64,000 bases of DNA from Thermophilibacter gallinarum (lineage in GTDB: Bacteria > Actinomycetota > Coriobacteriia > Coriobacteriales > Atopobiaceae). The position numbers and the translations under genes are program-made. Position 1 is the stretch's first letter; each line of letters opens with the position of its first letter. Below, piece after piece: positions 1 through 9,224 of this stretch. The notes beneath the pieces were generated by a model. It worked only from the letters and a program-made list of their open reading frames with translations. It did no database searches and had not been told where the DNA came from. The stretch lies in assembly GCF_014982725.1 (NCBI RefSeq), contig NZ_JADCJZ010000001.1, positions 682,001 through 746,000 of the forward strand. Direction: 5' to 3'.

Positions 1-1
1 C

Positions 2-2653
2 GCGGTCCCCCCGGTGACCTTCGCGGGCTTCACGCACATGGCCCGCGCCGAGCGCGCCCTTGTCGAGGGGCTTTCCGAGGTGTTCGACGTCGCCGTGGTC
101 GAGACCGCCGCCTGCGGGCGCGACGCGTGCCGGGCCGAGGAGCTCTCCGACCTTCTCGACGGGCTCTTCCGTCCGGTCGAGCGCCCGCTCGAGCCCACGG
201 GCGCGGTGCGCATGATCCTGCCGTCCGGCCCCTCCGCCGAGCCCGAGCTCGTCTGCCGGGAGGTGGCGGGGCTCGTCGAGGAGGGCTGCGCGGACGTCGT
301 CGTGGCCACGCCGGACGTGTCGCGCGCCTGGCGCGACCTGTCGCCGCGCCTCGCCGCGCGGGGAGTGTCCGTCCGCGCCCAGCTCACGCGCCCCATGGCG
401 GAGCTGGAGCCGGGTCGCGCCTTCCTCGGCTACGCCCGCAGCGTCGCCCGGCTCGCCGAGCTGGCCCGGACCTGGCCCGCCGCGGAGCCGGTCCCGGACG
501 CCCCGCGCGCCGGCACCGTCCGCGTGGAGCTGCGGGACATGTCCTGGTGGCCCCCGCGCGAGCTGTCCGACTTCCTGATCTCCGACATATCCCACATGGA
601 CGCCACGCGCGCCCGGCGCCTGGACGCCGAGTGGCGTGCCAACCGCCTGCTCGTGCCGCCCGTGCTCCTGGGTCAGCTGCGCTCCGAGCGCGTCGTCTCG
701 CCCGAGGTCGCCGCCGCCACGCGCGAGCTGCTGCGCGGGAGGCTGGGCTCCGCCGCGTCCAAGCTGCTCATGCCCTATGCGCAGGGGGACGCCTCCGATT
801 CTCCCGCCGCGCGCGAGGCGGTCATGGCCCTGGGCGCGGTGCTCGACGTCGCTCGCTCCCTGAAAGAGCTCGGCGTCACGGCGGACCCGGAGCAGCCCGG
901 CGCCGTGTCCCTCGCGGAGCTCGTGGGGCTGGCCGAGGTCGCGCTCGGTCGCGCGGGCGTCGTGCTGCGCCCGGAGCGCCTGGCCGAGGGCGCGCGGGCC
1001 ACGGTCCGCATATACGACCCCACTGCCGCGAGCCGCCTCGCCCCCGCCTCCGCGGACGCGCTGCTCGTGCTCGGGCAGACCTCGGTCGAGGCCGCCGTCT
1101 CCGAGCGGGACGACGTGCGCTCCCACGTCCTGCGCGCCTGGGGTGTCGAGGAGCCGCCGCGTGCCATGGAGCTCGAGCGCATGCGCTTCTCGGCCGTGGC
1201 TCGCGTGCCCCGCCGGGTGCTCGCGCTGGAGCGCACGCTCTTCGGGGCGGACGGCCGCGAGTGCTACCCCTCCGTCATGCTCTCCGAGGTCCTCGCCTGC
1301 TACGGGCTGGGTGCCGAGGCGGGGGCCGAGAAGACCGCCCGCGCGCTGGGCGAGGGGAACGTGCTCACGCGCTCGGAGGCCCTGCTCTCCGAGAACGCCG
1401 CGCCGACGGGCCGGCCCGCGTCCGTCGCGGGTGCGGAGACCCCGTCGGCCGCGGGGCGCATCGACGCGCGGGAGCGCGCGCTCGTCTCGCCGCCGCCCGA
1501 GGGGATGTCCCCTGAGACCACGCGTCCGCTGCTCTCCGCATCCCAGATAGAGAGCTACCTCGAGTGCCCCTACAAGTGGTTCAGCCTGCGCCGCCTGCGC
1601 CTGCGCGACGCCGACGCCGGCTTCACGGGCGCGGAGATGGGCACCTTCGCCCACCGCGTGCTGGAGGTGAGCCGCTCCGAGCTCGTTGCCCGCGCACGTG
1701 AGCGCCTCGAGGGAGGGCACGCGCTCGCCGACCTGCGCGCCGCGCATCCCGACGCGATGCAGCGGGAGGACTACCGCGAGGAGGTCGGCTGCCTGCTGGC
1801 GCGCGCCCAGGAAGCGCCGGGCGAGCGCCTGCCGGGCTCCGCGGTGTCCGCCGGCGAGGGTGGCGCGGACCCGGAGGAGGCCCGCGCGGTGCTCGGGGAG
1901 GAGTTCGACGCCCATCTCGCCCATCAGTACCAGCTCGTCGGCGGGCGCAGGCCCCTGCCCCAGGCGCTCGTCCCGCACCTCGCGCGCGAGCTCGGCCAGC
2001 TCGAGGGGCTCCGCCGCGACCTGGGATCGCTGCTCGACTTCGAGCGGGGCATGCTCACGGGCTTCGAGCCCCGCTTCTTCGAGTGGGGCTTCGGCCGCGG
2101 CGGCGCGCCGAAGGTCGAGTACGCGGGCGTCCTGCTCACGGGTACGGTCGACCGAATCGACGTGGACGCGCACGGGCAGGTCGCCGTCATCGACTACAAG
2201 CACAAGTCCGACGTCGGCTTCGCCAAGGAGTACGACGCCTTCCCGTCGGGTCGCCCGGACGGGTCCTTCTCGCTGCCCCGGCGCGTGCAGTCGCTCATAT
2301 ACGCCCAGGTCGTGCGGCGCGCCTTCCCGGACCTTACGGTCCGTGCGGCTCTCTACCTCTGCACCAAGGGGGCGCACGCCCTGGCCGGCGCCGTGGACGA
2401 GAACCTCGCGGATGTGGTCTTCGGCGAGCGGCGCCTCTCGCGCACGCGGACCGCGTCCGTGTCGGTGCCGCGGGGCGAGTCCTTCGGGCGCGACGGCGCG
2501 GGCGGCATCGAGGCCCTGCTCGACGCCAGCGAGGAGGCCATCGCCCGCAAGATGGAGCGCCTCATGGCGGGCGACATCGAGGCCGACCCGCTCGACGCGG
2601 AGGCCTGCCAGTTCTGTCCGGTGCTCAACTGCGAGAGGAGGCTGCGGAAGTGA
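2..2653 (+). CDS. addB: AddB subunit of AddAB helicase-nuclease (5' end outside window)
   Basis: C-terminal part of AddB, the partner of AddA in the complex that resects double-strand breaks for RecA-dependent repair. The frame is open to the left edge, so the N-terminus is missing; about 880 residues are visible, against roughly 1,100 in complete family members. The nuclease module occupies the last ~380 residues: LSASQIESYLECPYKWF near residue 510, GTFAHRVLE near 545 and VAVIDYK near 725 form the PD-(D/E)XK core. One cysteine in ECPYKW plus three in CQFCPVLNC at the C-terminus match the four iron-sulfur ligands known in AddB. The stop overlaps the addA start by 4 nt, implying translational coupling. 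The truncation is a window effect; no frameshift is seen. Confidence 0.9.
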   Translation, partial: AVPPVTFAGFTHMARAERALVEGLSEVFDVAVVETAACGRDACRAEELSDLLDGLFRPVERPLEPTGAVRMILPSGPSAEPELVCREVAGLVEEGCADVVVATPDVSRAWRDLSPRLAARGVSVRAQLTRPMAELEPGRAFLGYARSVARLAELARTWPAAEPVPDAPRAGTVRVELRDMSWWPPRELSDFLISDISHMDATRARRLDAEWRANRLLVPPVLLGQLRSERVVSPEVAAATRELLRGRLGSAASKLLMPYAQGDASDSPAAREAVMALGAVLDVARSLKELGVTADPEQPGAVSLAELVGLAEVALGRAGVVLRPERLAEGARATVRIYDPTAASRLAPASADALLVLGQTSVEAAVSERDDVRSHVLRAWGVEEPPRAMELERMRFSAVARVPRRVLALERTLFGADGRECYPSVMLSEVLACYGLGAEAGAEKTARALGEGNVLTRSEALLSENAAPTGRPASVAGAETPSAAGRIDARERALVSPPPEGMSPETTRPLLSASQIESYLECPYKWFSLRRLRLRDADAGFTGAEMGTFAHRVLEVSRSELVARARERLEGGHALADLRAAHPDAMQREDYREEVGCLLARAQEAPGERLPGSAVSAGEGGADPEEARAVLGEEFDAHLAHQYQLVGGRRPLPQALVPHLARELGQLEGLRRDLGSLLDFERGMLTGFEPRFFEWGFGRGGAPKVEYAGVLLTGTVDRIDVDAHGQVAVIDYKHKSDVGFAKEYDAFPSGRPDGSFSLPRRVQSLIYAQVVRRAFPDLTVRAALYLCTKGAHALAGAVDENLADVVFGERRLSRTRTASVSVPRGESFGRDGAGGIEALLDASEEAIARKMERLMAGDIEADPLDAEACQFCPVLNCERRLRK

Positions 2654-5600
2654 GCGGAACGCTTGACCTCTCGAGCCTGAACGACCGTCAGCGTACGATT
2701 GCCACGACTCTCGACGCGCCCCTGTTCGTGGAGGCGGGCGCAGGCTCGGGCAAGACCTTCACCCTCACGCAGCGCATTGCCTGGGCGCTCTCGCCGGGCT
2801 CCGGTTCGGGCGGAGCCCCGTTCCTGGACGGCTTGGACCAGGTGCTCGTCATCACCTTCACCGAGGCAGCGGCGCGCGAGATCAAGGAGCGGACGAGAAG
2901 GACCCTGCGCTCGGCGGGCCTCGCCGAGCAGGCGCTCGCCGTCGACGATGCCTGGATCTCCACGATTCACGGCATGTGCTCCCGCATCCTGCGCCGCCAC
3001 GCCCTCGACCTGGGGCTGGACCCGGCGTTTGCCGTGGTGGCGGACTCGGCGCAGACGGCGCTGTTCGACCGCGCCATGGACGAGGTCATGCGCGCGGCGC
3101 GCTCCGACGACGCCTTCGCGCCCGCCCTCGCCGAGTACGGCCTGGGCATGAGGGGCAAGAGCGGCTACACGGGCGCCATGGGCCTCGTGGAGACGATGGT
3201 GGAGGCCGGCGCCTCGTGCACCGGGGGCGTGAGCTCGCTCTCGCCCGAGGCCGTTGGCGCGGACTCGCTGCGCGAGGCGCTGGACGCGTTCACCATGCGC
3301 ATGGAGGAGCTCGGCGCCTGCAAGCTCACGCCTGCCGCGCGGGGCAAGGTCGACCCGGCGCTCGAGGCGCTGCGCGACTTCGCGTGCCGCCCGCTGCGCG
3401 AGCGCACCCCCGAGGCGGTCCGCGACCTGCTCGAGGGCATGGCCATGCCCACCGCGAGCGGGGCGCTCAAGGAGGCCGTCAGGTCCGCCAAGGCCGCGCG
3501 GGCCCTCGCCCTCGCCGAGGCCCGCTTCTGCGCCGCCGCACCGCACGCGGGCGCGCTCCTCGAGCTCGCCCGCCGCGTCGAGCGCCGCTACCGCGAGCTC
3601 AAGGTCGCCGAGCGCTGCCTGGACAACGACGACCTCGTGCGCGAGGCGCTTCTCGCCGTGCGGGACAACGACGAGGTGCGCCGTGACTACGCGGGGCGGT
3701 TCCGCCTCGTCATGGTGGACGAGTTCCAGGACACCGACGAGACGCAGCTCGAGCTCATCGGGCTTCTCGCCGGGGGCGACGGCGCACACCTGTGCACGGT
3801 CGGGGACGCCCAGCAGTCGATCTACCGCTTCCGCGGCGCCGACGTCGGAGTCTTCCGCGCGCACGGCGAGAAGGTCGACGAGGCCGGGACCGTCCGTCTC
3901 GACACCAACTACCGCAGCCACGCGGACGTGCTCGCGCTCGTGGAGCGCGCGTGCACGGGCGGGGACGGCACGGCACCCGGCGTGCTCGAGGGCTTCATGC
4001 ACCTCGACGACTGCCCCACGCGCACGGACGGGTACCGGGCGCGCGACCTCCCGCGCATCGACGTCGAGGTGTGCTCCGGGCGCGGTGTGGCCGGCCGTCC
4101 GAGCAGGCACCAGGTCGCGACGATGGCGGCGCAGGTTGCGGACGCCCTCGCGACCTACCGCGCCCACGGCGAGCGCGCCGGTGACATGGCGCTGCTGCTG
4201 GGCGTGACGACCAACGCCGAGCTCTACATCGACGCGATCCGCGCTCGCGGGATGGAGTGCGTGGTGACGGGCGGCTCCACGTTCACCTCGACCGACGAGG
4301 TCAAGGTCATGTGCGCCCTGCTGCACACCCTGGCGAACCCCGCCGACACGCAGTCGGGCCTCTTCCCGCTGCTGGCGAGCGAGATGTTCGGACTCGACGC
4401 CAACGACTTCTGCGAGCTGGGGTCGCGGACCCAGGAGAAGCTCGACGCACCCACGAAGCGCGGGATCGACCGCGGCATGGCCACGATGGAGTTCTACGGC
4501 GGCCACGAGCCGTCGATGAGGCTCGCGCGGGCGCACGAGGTGCTCGGGCGGGCGCTCGAGCAGGTGCGCTGGCGGCCGGTGGCCGACGTGTGCCTGGACG
4601 TGGCGCGCGACTCGGGCTGGCTCGCCCGCCTGGAGGCCGAGGGGACGGAGGGCCGCGCCCGCGCGGCCAACGTGCTCGCGGCGGTGCGCTACGTGCGCGA
4701 CCTCACCGAGGGCCTCGGGCTCGGCGCCGCCCGCGCGGCGACGGAGTTCGACGCGTGGCTCCGGGTGGCCAAGGTGCCGCCCGCCTCGCTCGCGGGCGAC
4801 GACGGCGCCGCGGGCGACGGCACGGTCCGCGTGATGACGATCCATGCCTCCAAGGGCCTCGAGTTCGGCGTCTGCGCGGTTGCAGAGTGCTGGTCGCGCC
4901 CGCAGTCCGACGCCACGCTGGCGCTCGGGCCGCTGCGTGGCGGCAGGCGCTCCTTCGTGCTGCGCCCCCGCGACGACGAGCACAAGCTCTCCGCGCTCCT
5001 CGGCGAGATCGACGCCGAGGAGCTGGAGCCCGGCGCGGGCGGCTGGGAGGCCATGCCGCTCGCGGCACGCTACGCGGCCCTGCGCGCCGAGGACGCGGCG
5101 GCGGACGCGCGCGAGCGGGCGCGGCTGCTCTACGTGGCCATGACGCGCGCCCGCGAGGCGCTCGTCCTGGGCGTCAGCGCGGCGAGCGGCAAGGAGGGCG
5201 TGCCGTCGTCGGCGCTCGCCGCCGGGACGCTCGAGGCGCTTCTCGGCGACCCGTGCGCCACGAGGGCGGGGGAGACCGAGCTCGACTACGGCGGCAGCGC
5301 CCCCGCGCGCCTGCGCTGCGTCGAGGTGAGCACCGAGGGCAGGGGCGCCGACAAGGCCGTCACGGCGAGCTCCGGCGGCACGCTCGGGGGCTTCGACGGG
5401 CCGCTCCCCGAGCGCGCGGCGGACGCGGTGCGCCCGGGCGTCGCGGGCGAGGAGGCGGCCGCTGGGGAGGCGGGCGTCGGGACGTTCGCGCTCTACGAGA
5501 TGGTGCCGCCCGCCGCCCCGCCCACGGGTTACTGGCGCGCCCGCGCGGGCGTCTTCAGCTACTCGAGCGTCCACGCCCAGCTCGCGCCCCCGCCCGCACC

Positions 5601-6168
5601 CACGCGCGAGCAGCGCGCCGCGGAGGCCGCCGGCGAGGCGGACGCCGAGGACGCGGACCGCGCCACGAACCTCGGGTCTGCCTTCCACGAGCTCGCCCAG
5701 GCCATGGTGGAGTCCGGTCGCGCGGCCGACGAGGCGCGCGTGCGGTCGCAGGTGCGTCGCTGGCACCTCTCGCCGCGCGCGGAGGAGCGCCTGAGGGGCG
5801 CGCTCGCGCGCTGGGAGCGCTCGTCCGTCCGCGCCGAGGCGCTGTCGTGGCCGCTCGTCCGGGCCGAGGTGCCGTTCTTCCAGCCGCAGCAGGACTCGCC
5901 CCACGGCGACTACCTGGAGGGCGCGATGGACCTGCTGTGCACCGACGAGGCGGCGCACACGGCGCTCGTGGTCGACTACAAGACGGGTGACGCGGGGCTC
6001 AGCCCCGAGGAGGTCGGCGAGCGCCACGCGATGCAGGCGGAGTTCTACGCCGGCGTCCTTCTCGCCGAGGGCTTCGGGCGGGTCGAGTGCGCCTTCGTGT
6101 GCGTGGAGCGCGAGGACCCGGACGCGACCGGCGAGCCGCTGGTCGCCCGCTACGCCTTCGGCGCGTGA
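2650..6168 (+). CDS. addA: AddA subunit of AddAB helicase-nuclease
   Basis: UvrD/Rep-family 3'-5' helicase with a C-terminal nuclease domain, 1,172 residues, a normal AddA length. Visible helicase motifs in order: VEAGAGSGKT (Walker A, ~residues 26-35), MVDEFQDTDETQLELI (Walker B, ~355), VGDAQQSIYRFRG (~385), TNYRSHADVL (~420), TIHASKGLEF (~730) and LLYVAMTRAREAL (~827). The nuclease part shows LGSAFHELAQ near 1010 and EGAMDLL followed by VVDYKTGD near 1095-1113. The start chosen is GTG at 2650, which overlaps the addB TGA; the frame is open further upstream but that would run through addB. Convergent with the ABC permease gene, 30 bp away. Chi recognition by this enzyme is discussed under findings. 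Confidence 0.95.
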   Translation: MSGTLDLSSLNDRQRTIATTLDAPLFVEAGAGSGKTFTLTQRIAWALSPGSGSGGAPFLDGLDQVLVITFTEAAAREIKERTRRTLRSAGLAEQALAVDDAWISTIHGMCSRILRRHALDLGLDPAFAVVADSAQTALFDRAMDEVMRAARSDDAFAPALAEYGLGMRGKSGYTGAMGLVETMVEAGASCTGGVSSLSPEAVGADSLREALDAFTMRMEELGACKLTPAARGKVDPALEALRDFACRPLRERTPEAVRDLLEGMAMPTASGALKEAVRSAKAARALALAEARFCAAAPHAGALLELARRVERRYRELKVAERCLDNDDLVREALLAVRDNDEVRRDYAGRFRLVMVDEFQDTDETQLELIGLLAGGDGAHLCTVGDAQQSIYRFRGADVGVFRAHGEKVDEAGTVRLDTNYRSHADVLALVERACTGGDGTAPGVLEGFMHLDDCPTRTDGYRARDLPRIDVEVCSGRGVAGRPSRHQVATMAAQVADALATYRAHGERAGDMALLLGVTTNAELYIDAIRARGMECVVTGGSTFTSTDEVKVMCALLHTLANPADTQSGLFPLLASEMFGLDANDFCELGSRTQEKLDAPTKRGIDRGMATMEFYGGHEPSMRLARAHEVLGRALEQVRWRPVADVCLDVARDSGWLARLEAEGTEGRARAANVLAAVRYVRDLTEGLGLGAARAATEFDAWLRVAKVPPASLAGDDGAAGDGTVRVMTIHASKGLEFGVCAVAECWSRPQSDATLALGPLRGGRRSFVLRPRDDEHKLSALLGEIDAEELEPGAGGWEAMPLAARYAALRAEDAAADARERARLLYVAMTRAREALVLGVSAASGKEGVPSSALAAGTLEALLGDPCATRAGETELDYGGSAPARLRCVEVSTEGRGADKAVTASSGGTLGGFDGPLPERAADAVRPGVAGEEAAAGEAGVGTFALYEMVPPAAPPTGYWRARAGVFSYSSVHAQLAPPPAPTREQRAAEAAGEADAEDADRATNLGSAFHELAQAMVESGRAADEARVRSQVRRWHLSPRAEERLRGALARWERSSVRAEALSWPLVRAEVPFFQPQQDSPHGDYLEGAMDLLCTDEAAHTALVVDYKTGDAGLSPEEVGERHAMQAEFYAGVLLAEGFGRVECAFVCVEREDPDATGEPLVARYAFGA

Positions 6169-6198
6169 GGCGCCTCTCGTCCCGACCGTCCGGCGGCC

Positions 6199-6924
6199 CT
6201 AGAGCTCGCGCCTCTCGTAGAGCTTAAGGGAGACGACGGCGGAGATCGCCAGCGCCACAGCCGACAGGGCGACAAGAACCACACAGCCAACGGCCATGCC
6301 GACCGGCGTGTCCAGCGCCTCGAGCGCAGAGGAGACGAGCTCCATGCCCGGGATGCCGCCGTCGAGCATGCCGCTGTTGCCGAGGATGACCACGGGCACC
6401 ACGAACAGCAGCACGATCACGGTGGGCAGGATCTGCGTGGCGCGCGTCTGGCCCAGGCGGAAGTAGAGCGGCGTCACCACGCTCGCCACGACGGCGCCGA
6501 TGAGCAGGGTGAAGCAGGTGACGACGGCCATGACGGAGAGCATGTCGGGGTCAAAGGCGAAGGCCTCGCCGACCTCGCCGGGAAGGCCCGCCGCCGAGAC
6601 GACGGCAGTCGCCGCGAGCGCCGCAACGAGACCTACGACCATTCCGAGCAGGCCGAACGTCACGATGGCGGCGTAGCGGCCGAGCACGACGTCGCGCCGG
6701 GAGAGCGGGAGCGTCAGCCGGAAGAGCTCCCAGTGGTTGAGCTGGTCGTAGGCGGCCAGGCCCATCGCGCTCATCATGAAGAACATGCAGGTGAGGGTGG
6801 CCGGCATCGCGAGCGGCGTCTGCATGCCGAGGCCGATGCACAGGCTCACGAGAAGCCCCAGGCCCACGAGCTGCCGTGCGTAGTCGCGGAAGATCGTCAT
6901 CTCGAGGAGGAACGCGCGCTTCAT
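6199..6924 (-). CDS. ABC-2 type transporter permease
   Basis: Integral membrane protein of 241 residues with about six hydrophobic segments (around residues 15-35, 40-60, 85-110, 120-150, 160-185 and 205-235). An early charged loop, LPLSRRDVVLGRY, sits between helices 2 and 3. The pattern fits the ABC-2 permeases of ABC2_membrane_5 type found beside YtrA-like regulators. It should pair with the ATPase encoded just upstream: the ATPase stop and this ATG overlap (TAATG). Third gene of the minus-strand regulator-ATPase-permease operon. The substrate cannot be read from sequence; relatives are involved in envelope stress or peptide antibiotic responses. Confidence 0.85.
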   Translation of the reverse strand: MKRAFLLEMTIFRDYARQLVGLGLLVSLCIGLGMQTPLAMPATLTCMFFMMSAMGLAAYDQLNHWELFRLTLPLSRRDVVLGRYAAIVTFGLLGMVVGLVAALAATAVVSAAGLPGEVGEAFAFDPDMLSVMAVVTCFTLLIGAVVASVVTPLYFRLGQTRATQILPTVIVLLFVVPVVILGNSGMLDGGIPGMELVSSALEALDTPVGMAVGCVVLVALSAVALAISAVVSLKLYERREL

Positions 6925-7814
6925 TATCGGACACCGCCCTTCAGGGTGAGGGTCATGTAGTCGTCGATGGTCATGCGGTCGACCGGGATCTCCGGGAAGC
7001 TCTCCACAAAGGCAAAGCGGTCGGGGACGAGCACGTCGATGCCGTAGTCGTGGCGCAGGTAGCGCAGCTCGGCGTCCGGGACGACGCCTGAGTCCGCGAT
7101 CTTCTCGAGGTCAGCCACGCGGCAGCGCGCGATGCCCATCTCGTCGGTGATGACGTCCTTGGGCAGGTCAAAGACGATGCGTCCGGCGTCGATGCACACG
7201 ATGCGGTCCGCGATGCGCTCGAGGTCGCTCGTGATGTGGCTGCTCATGAGGATGGCGCGACCGGGCTCGGCCACGAAGTCGCGCAGGAGGTCGAGCACCT
7301 CGTCGCGCGCCATCGGGTCCAGGCCGGCGGTGGCCTCGTCGAGGATGAGCAGGCGCGCGTCGTGCGCGAGCGCGCAGGCCAGACTGAGCTTCATGCCCAT
7401 GCCGCGCGAGAGCTCCTTCACCGTCTTCTTGGCGTCCAGACCAAAATCTGCGGTCAGGCGCTCGAAGCGATGCGCGTCCCAGGTGGCGTAGGTGCGCTCG
7501 TAGATACGGCCCACGTCGGCGACCTTGAGGTGCTCCGGGAGCGAGATCGCGTCAAAGACCACGCCGACCTGCTCCTTCACCGCCGCGCCGGACGCGCGAG
7601 AGAGCTCGTCGCTGGGCACGCCGAGCACGCTCGAGGTGCCGCCGTCGGTGGGGAAGAGGCCGAGAAGGGCTTTGATGGTGGTGGACTTGCCGGCGCCGTT
7701 CTGGCCGATGAAGCCCACGACCTCGCCCTCGTTCACGGTGAGGTCCACGCCTTCCAGCGAGAAGGCGCTGTAGTGCTTGGTGAGCCCGCGGGCCTCGATG
7801 AGACTGCCGCTCAT
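6924..7814 (-). CDS. ABC transporter ATP-binding protein (YtrB-like)
   Basis: Energises the permease encoded next to it. 296 residues: Walker A GQNGAGKSTT at ~37-46, a degenerate signature LSRGMGMKLSLA at ~136-147, and Walker B LLILDEATAGLD at ~156-167 with the catalytic Glu at 161, followed by an ~90-residue C-terminal extension. The ATG at 7814 is preferred over a longer frame starting at 7853 because AGAAAGGACG lies just upstream of it, and the longer form would run into the regulator gene. The gap to the regulator stop is 35 bp, so the three genes form one operon under the promoter near 8290. Confidence 0.9.
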   Translation of the reverse strand: MSGSLIEARGLTKHYSAFSLEGVDLTVNEGEVVGFIGQNGAGKSTTIKALLGLFPTDGGTSSVLGVPSDELSRASGAAVKEQVGVVFDAISLPEHLKVADVGRIYERTYATWDAHRFERLTADFGLDAKKTVKELSRGMGMKLSLACALAHDARLLILDEATAGLDPMARDEVLDLLRDFVAEPGRAILMSSHITSDLERIADRIVCIDAGRIVFDLPKDVITDEMGIARCRVADLEKIADSGVVPDAELRYLRHDYGIDVLVPDRFAFVESFPEIPVDRMTIDDYMTLTLKGGVR

Positions 7815-7849
7815 GTGACGTCCTTTCTGCGCGAGGTCCTTCTCGCGCG

Positions 7850-8218
7850 TCACTCCAGTACCAGGGCGAACATCTCGGACAGCTCGTCGTCGGTGAGGCC
7901 GATCGTCCGGCCGCGCTCCACGGCCTTGGCGAGAAGCCCCTCGACCTCCCTCATCTGCTCCTCGCGGATGAGCTCGGCGTTTTCGCCGGCGACGTAGGTG
8001 CCCTTGCCCTGCACCGTCTCGATGAGCCCCGCCGCCTCCAGGTCCGCGTAGGCGCGCTTGGTGGTGATCGCGCTTACGCGCAGGCTGTTGGCGAGTGCCC
8101 GGATCGAGGGGAGCTGCTCGCCCTCCGCGAGCTGGCCCGTCACGATCGCCGACTTGATCTGGTCGGTTATCTGCTCGTAGATGGGCCTGCCGCTCGAGGT
8201 TGAGATGATGATGTCCAA
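7850..8218 (-). CDS. GntR-family regulator, YtrA subfamily
   Basis: Short GntR repressor of 122 residues without a large effector domain, as in YtrA. The winged-helix part runs from GRPIYEQITDQI to VQGKGTYVAG (residues ~8-80) and contains LPSIRALANSLRVSAITTKR as the recognition region; a helical tail of ~40 residues follows. Start: TTG at 8218, with GGAAGGATG close upstream; a longer frame to 8308 would cover the promoter. The family typically represses its own operon through an inverted repeat in the promoter, and such a repeat (GTGTATAC ... GTATATACAC) is present at 8269-8298. It probably autoregulates the downstream ABC exporter. Confidence 0.88.
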   Translation of the reverse strand: MDIIISTSSGRPIYEQITDQIKSAIVTGQLAEGEQLPSIRALANSLRVSAITTKRAYADLEAAGLIETVQGKGTYVAGENAELIREEQMREVEGLLAKAVERGRTIGLTDDELSEMFALVLE

Positions 8219-8268
8219 GCCGTCATCCTTCCGTGCTGGCCCGCCAGGACGTCTCCCGCGAGCCCACC

Positions 8269-8315
8269 GTGTATACCCGGTAAGTACAGTATATACACAC
8301 CTATACACAGTGCAA
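8269..8315 (-). promoter_or_regulatory. Promoter and probable YtrA-type operator of the ABC operon
   Basis: Reading the minus strand, TTGCAC (8315-8310) and TATACT (8293-8288) are separated by 16 bp. Overlapping and following the -10 is the inverted repeat GTGTATAC (8269-8276) / GTATATACAC (8289-8298), with a further TATACAC copy at 8303-8309. This is AT-rich in a G+C-rich context and lies 50-95 bp upstream of the regulator start, where an autorepressing GntR protein would bind. Confidence 0.65.
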
Positions 8316-8347
8316 GCGAGAAGGACAAAGTTTTTCGCTGGAGGAAC

Positions 8348-8569
8348 GTCCGGGAATTGGCGGCTTTCCCGCGCAACGGTTGGCGGCCGTCCGGAAATCG
8401 GCGGTGTTCCCGTCAGGCGAGAAGAACGGGTCCCGGAATCGCCGACCTTCTCGCCCGGGCGTCCCGGAATCCTGGGGATTCCCGTACTGAGCGAGTGCTG
8501 CGGCGGGAAAGGCCGCCGATTCTGGGACGCGCTATCGGCCCAGACGGAGAATCCCCGCGTTTTCGGGAC
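8348..8569. repeat. 222-bp phased array of six 24-nt units (copy 1)
   Basis: Most of the 373-bp gap between the GntR operon and the XRE gene. Four direct units begin at 8348, 8389, 8430 and 8461 (spacings 41, 41, 31 bp). Each is 24 nt, with consensus GTCCSGGAATYGGCGG, two variable bases, then TTCYCG. Two inverted units follow (8504-8528 and 8545-8569, again 41 apart). A CGAGAAGAACG word lies between units 2 and 3, and CCCGGGC between units 3 and 4. The same layout, reversed, recurs at 60399-60620. No open frame with coding character is present. Confidence 0.85.
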
Positions 8570-8591
8570 GGGGAGAAGACCGCCCTTCTCG

Positions 8592-9002
8592 CTACTCCGG
8601 ATCGGGGGAGTGTATGAGCTGGACGAGCGCCAGGCACGCGACGCCGATGCCGAGAAGCCCGAGCGCGTTTCTCGGCTCCACCTCGTCCATGACGGTGAGC
8701 GCGGTCACTCCCACGCCCATCGCCAGCGCGACCGCCTTGAGGACGAGCTCTACGAGCGCGGGCACCTTGGAGGGCGCCGGCTCCTCCTGCGCCGCCGTCT
8801 TCACCTCGAGCAGCTCGTCCACCGAGGTGCCGAGCACCTCTGCGAGCTTTGGCAGCGACGCCACGTCCGGAAACGACAGGTTGCGCTCCCACTTGCTCAC
8901 GGCCTTGTCCGTGACGCCCATCTGCTGGGCGAGCTCGAGCTGCGTCAGGCCCCTCTCCTTGCGCAGTGCGGAGATGGTGGCGCCGAAGGTCTGCTTGGTC
9001 AT
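8592..9002 (-). CDS. XRE-family regulator with two membrane segments
   Basis: 136-residue protein. An N-terminal Cro/C1 helix-turn-helix (residues ~5-62) contains LTQLELAQQMGVTDKAVSKW and SFPDVASLPKLAEVLG. A short acidic linker follows, then two hydrophobic stretches (around residues 83-105 and 110-130) that should anchor it in the membrane. This small architecture recurs in Gram-positive genomes, but its signal is generally unknown. ATG at 9002 is preceded by AAAGGACC. Divergent from the FtsX-like permease gene across 222 bp. That gap contains repeated GTTG/CAAC words around 9063-9097 that could be its operator, but no clear promoter was recognised. Confidence 0.85.
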   Translation of the reverse strand: MTKQTFGATISALRKERGLTQLELAQQMGVTDKAVSKWERNLSFPDVASLPKLAEVLGTSVDELLEVKTAAQEEPAPSKVPALVELVLKAVALAMGVGVTALTVMDEVEPRNALGLLGIGVACLALVQLIHSPDPE

Positions 9003-9224
9003 GATGGTCCTTTCGCTGGGGTCCGGCTGGCAGGGCCATCGTCACGCGATGCCGCCCCGCGCTCAACCGACCGCCAGTTGAGTTGGCTCGACCGTTGGTA
9101 GAGTAGCAGTTTACGGCAGATAACCTTGCGAAACCGTTAGGGGAGCATAAGCCCGGGCGATGGCGCGCCGGGCGGGCGAGAAGGACGATGGGGCTGTCAC
9201 TGATGCCGGCCGGAAGGAGCCGCC

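Noticed and set aside
2-2653. Truncated or frameshifted addB
   Set aside because: The frame runs open to the first bases of the window, so the missing N-terminus is outside it.
2353-6027. Very long open frame (about 1,220 codons) on the minus strand
   Set aside because: Antisense shadow of addA; in G+C-rich DNA the opposite third-position frame stays open. Composition is Arg/Ala/Gly-rich with no domain. The same holds for long minus frames at 20518-22443, 36596-40114, 39918-42227, 47263-49683 and 49709-52372.
8348-8569. CRISPR array
   Set aside because: Units are 24 nt and regularly spaced, but they are degenerate, invert partway, have gaps of only 7-19 nt, and no cas genes are present.
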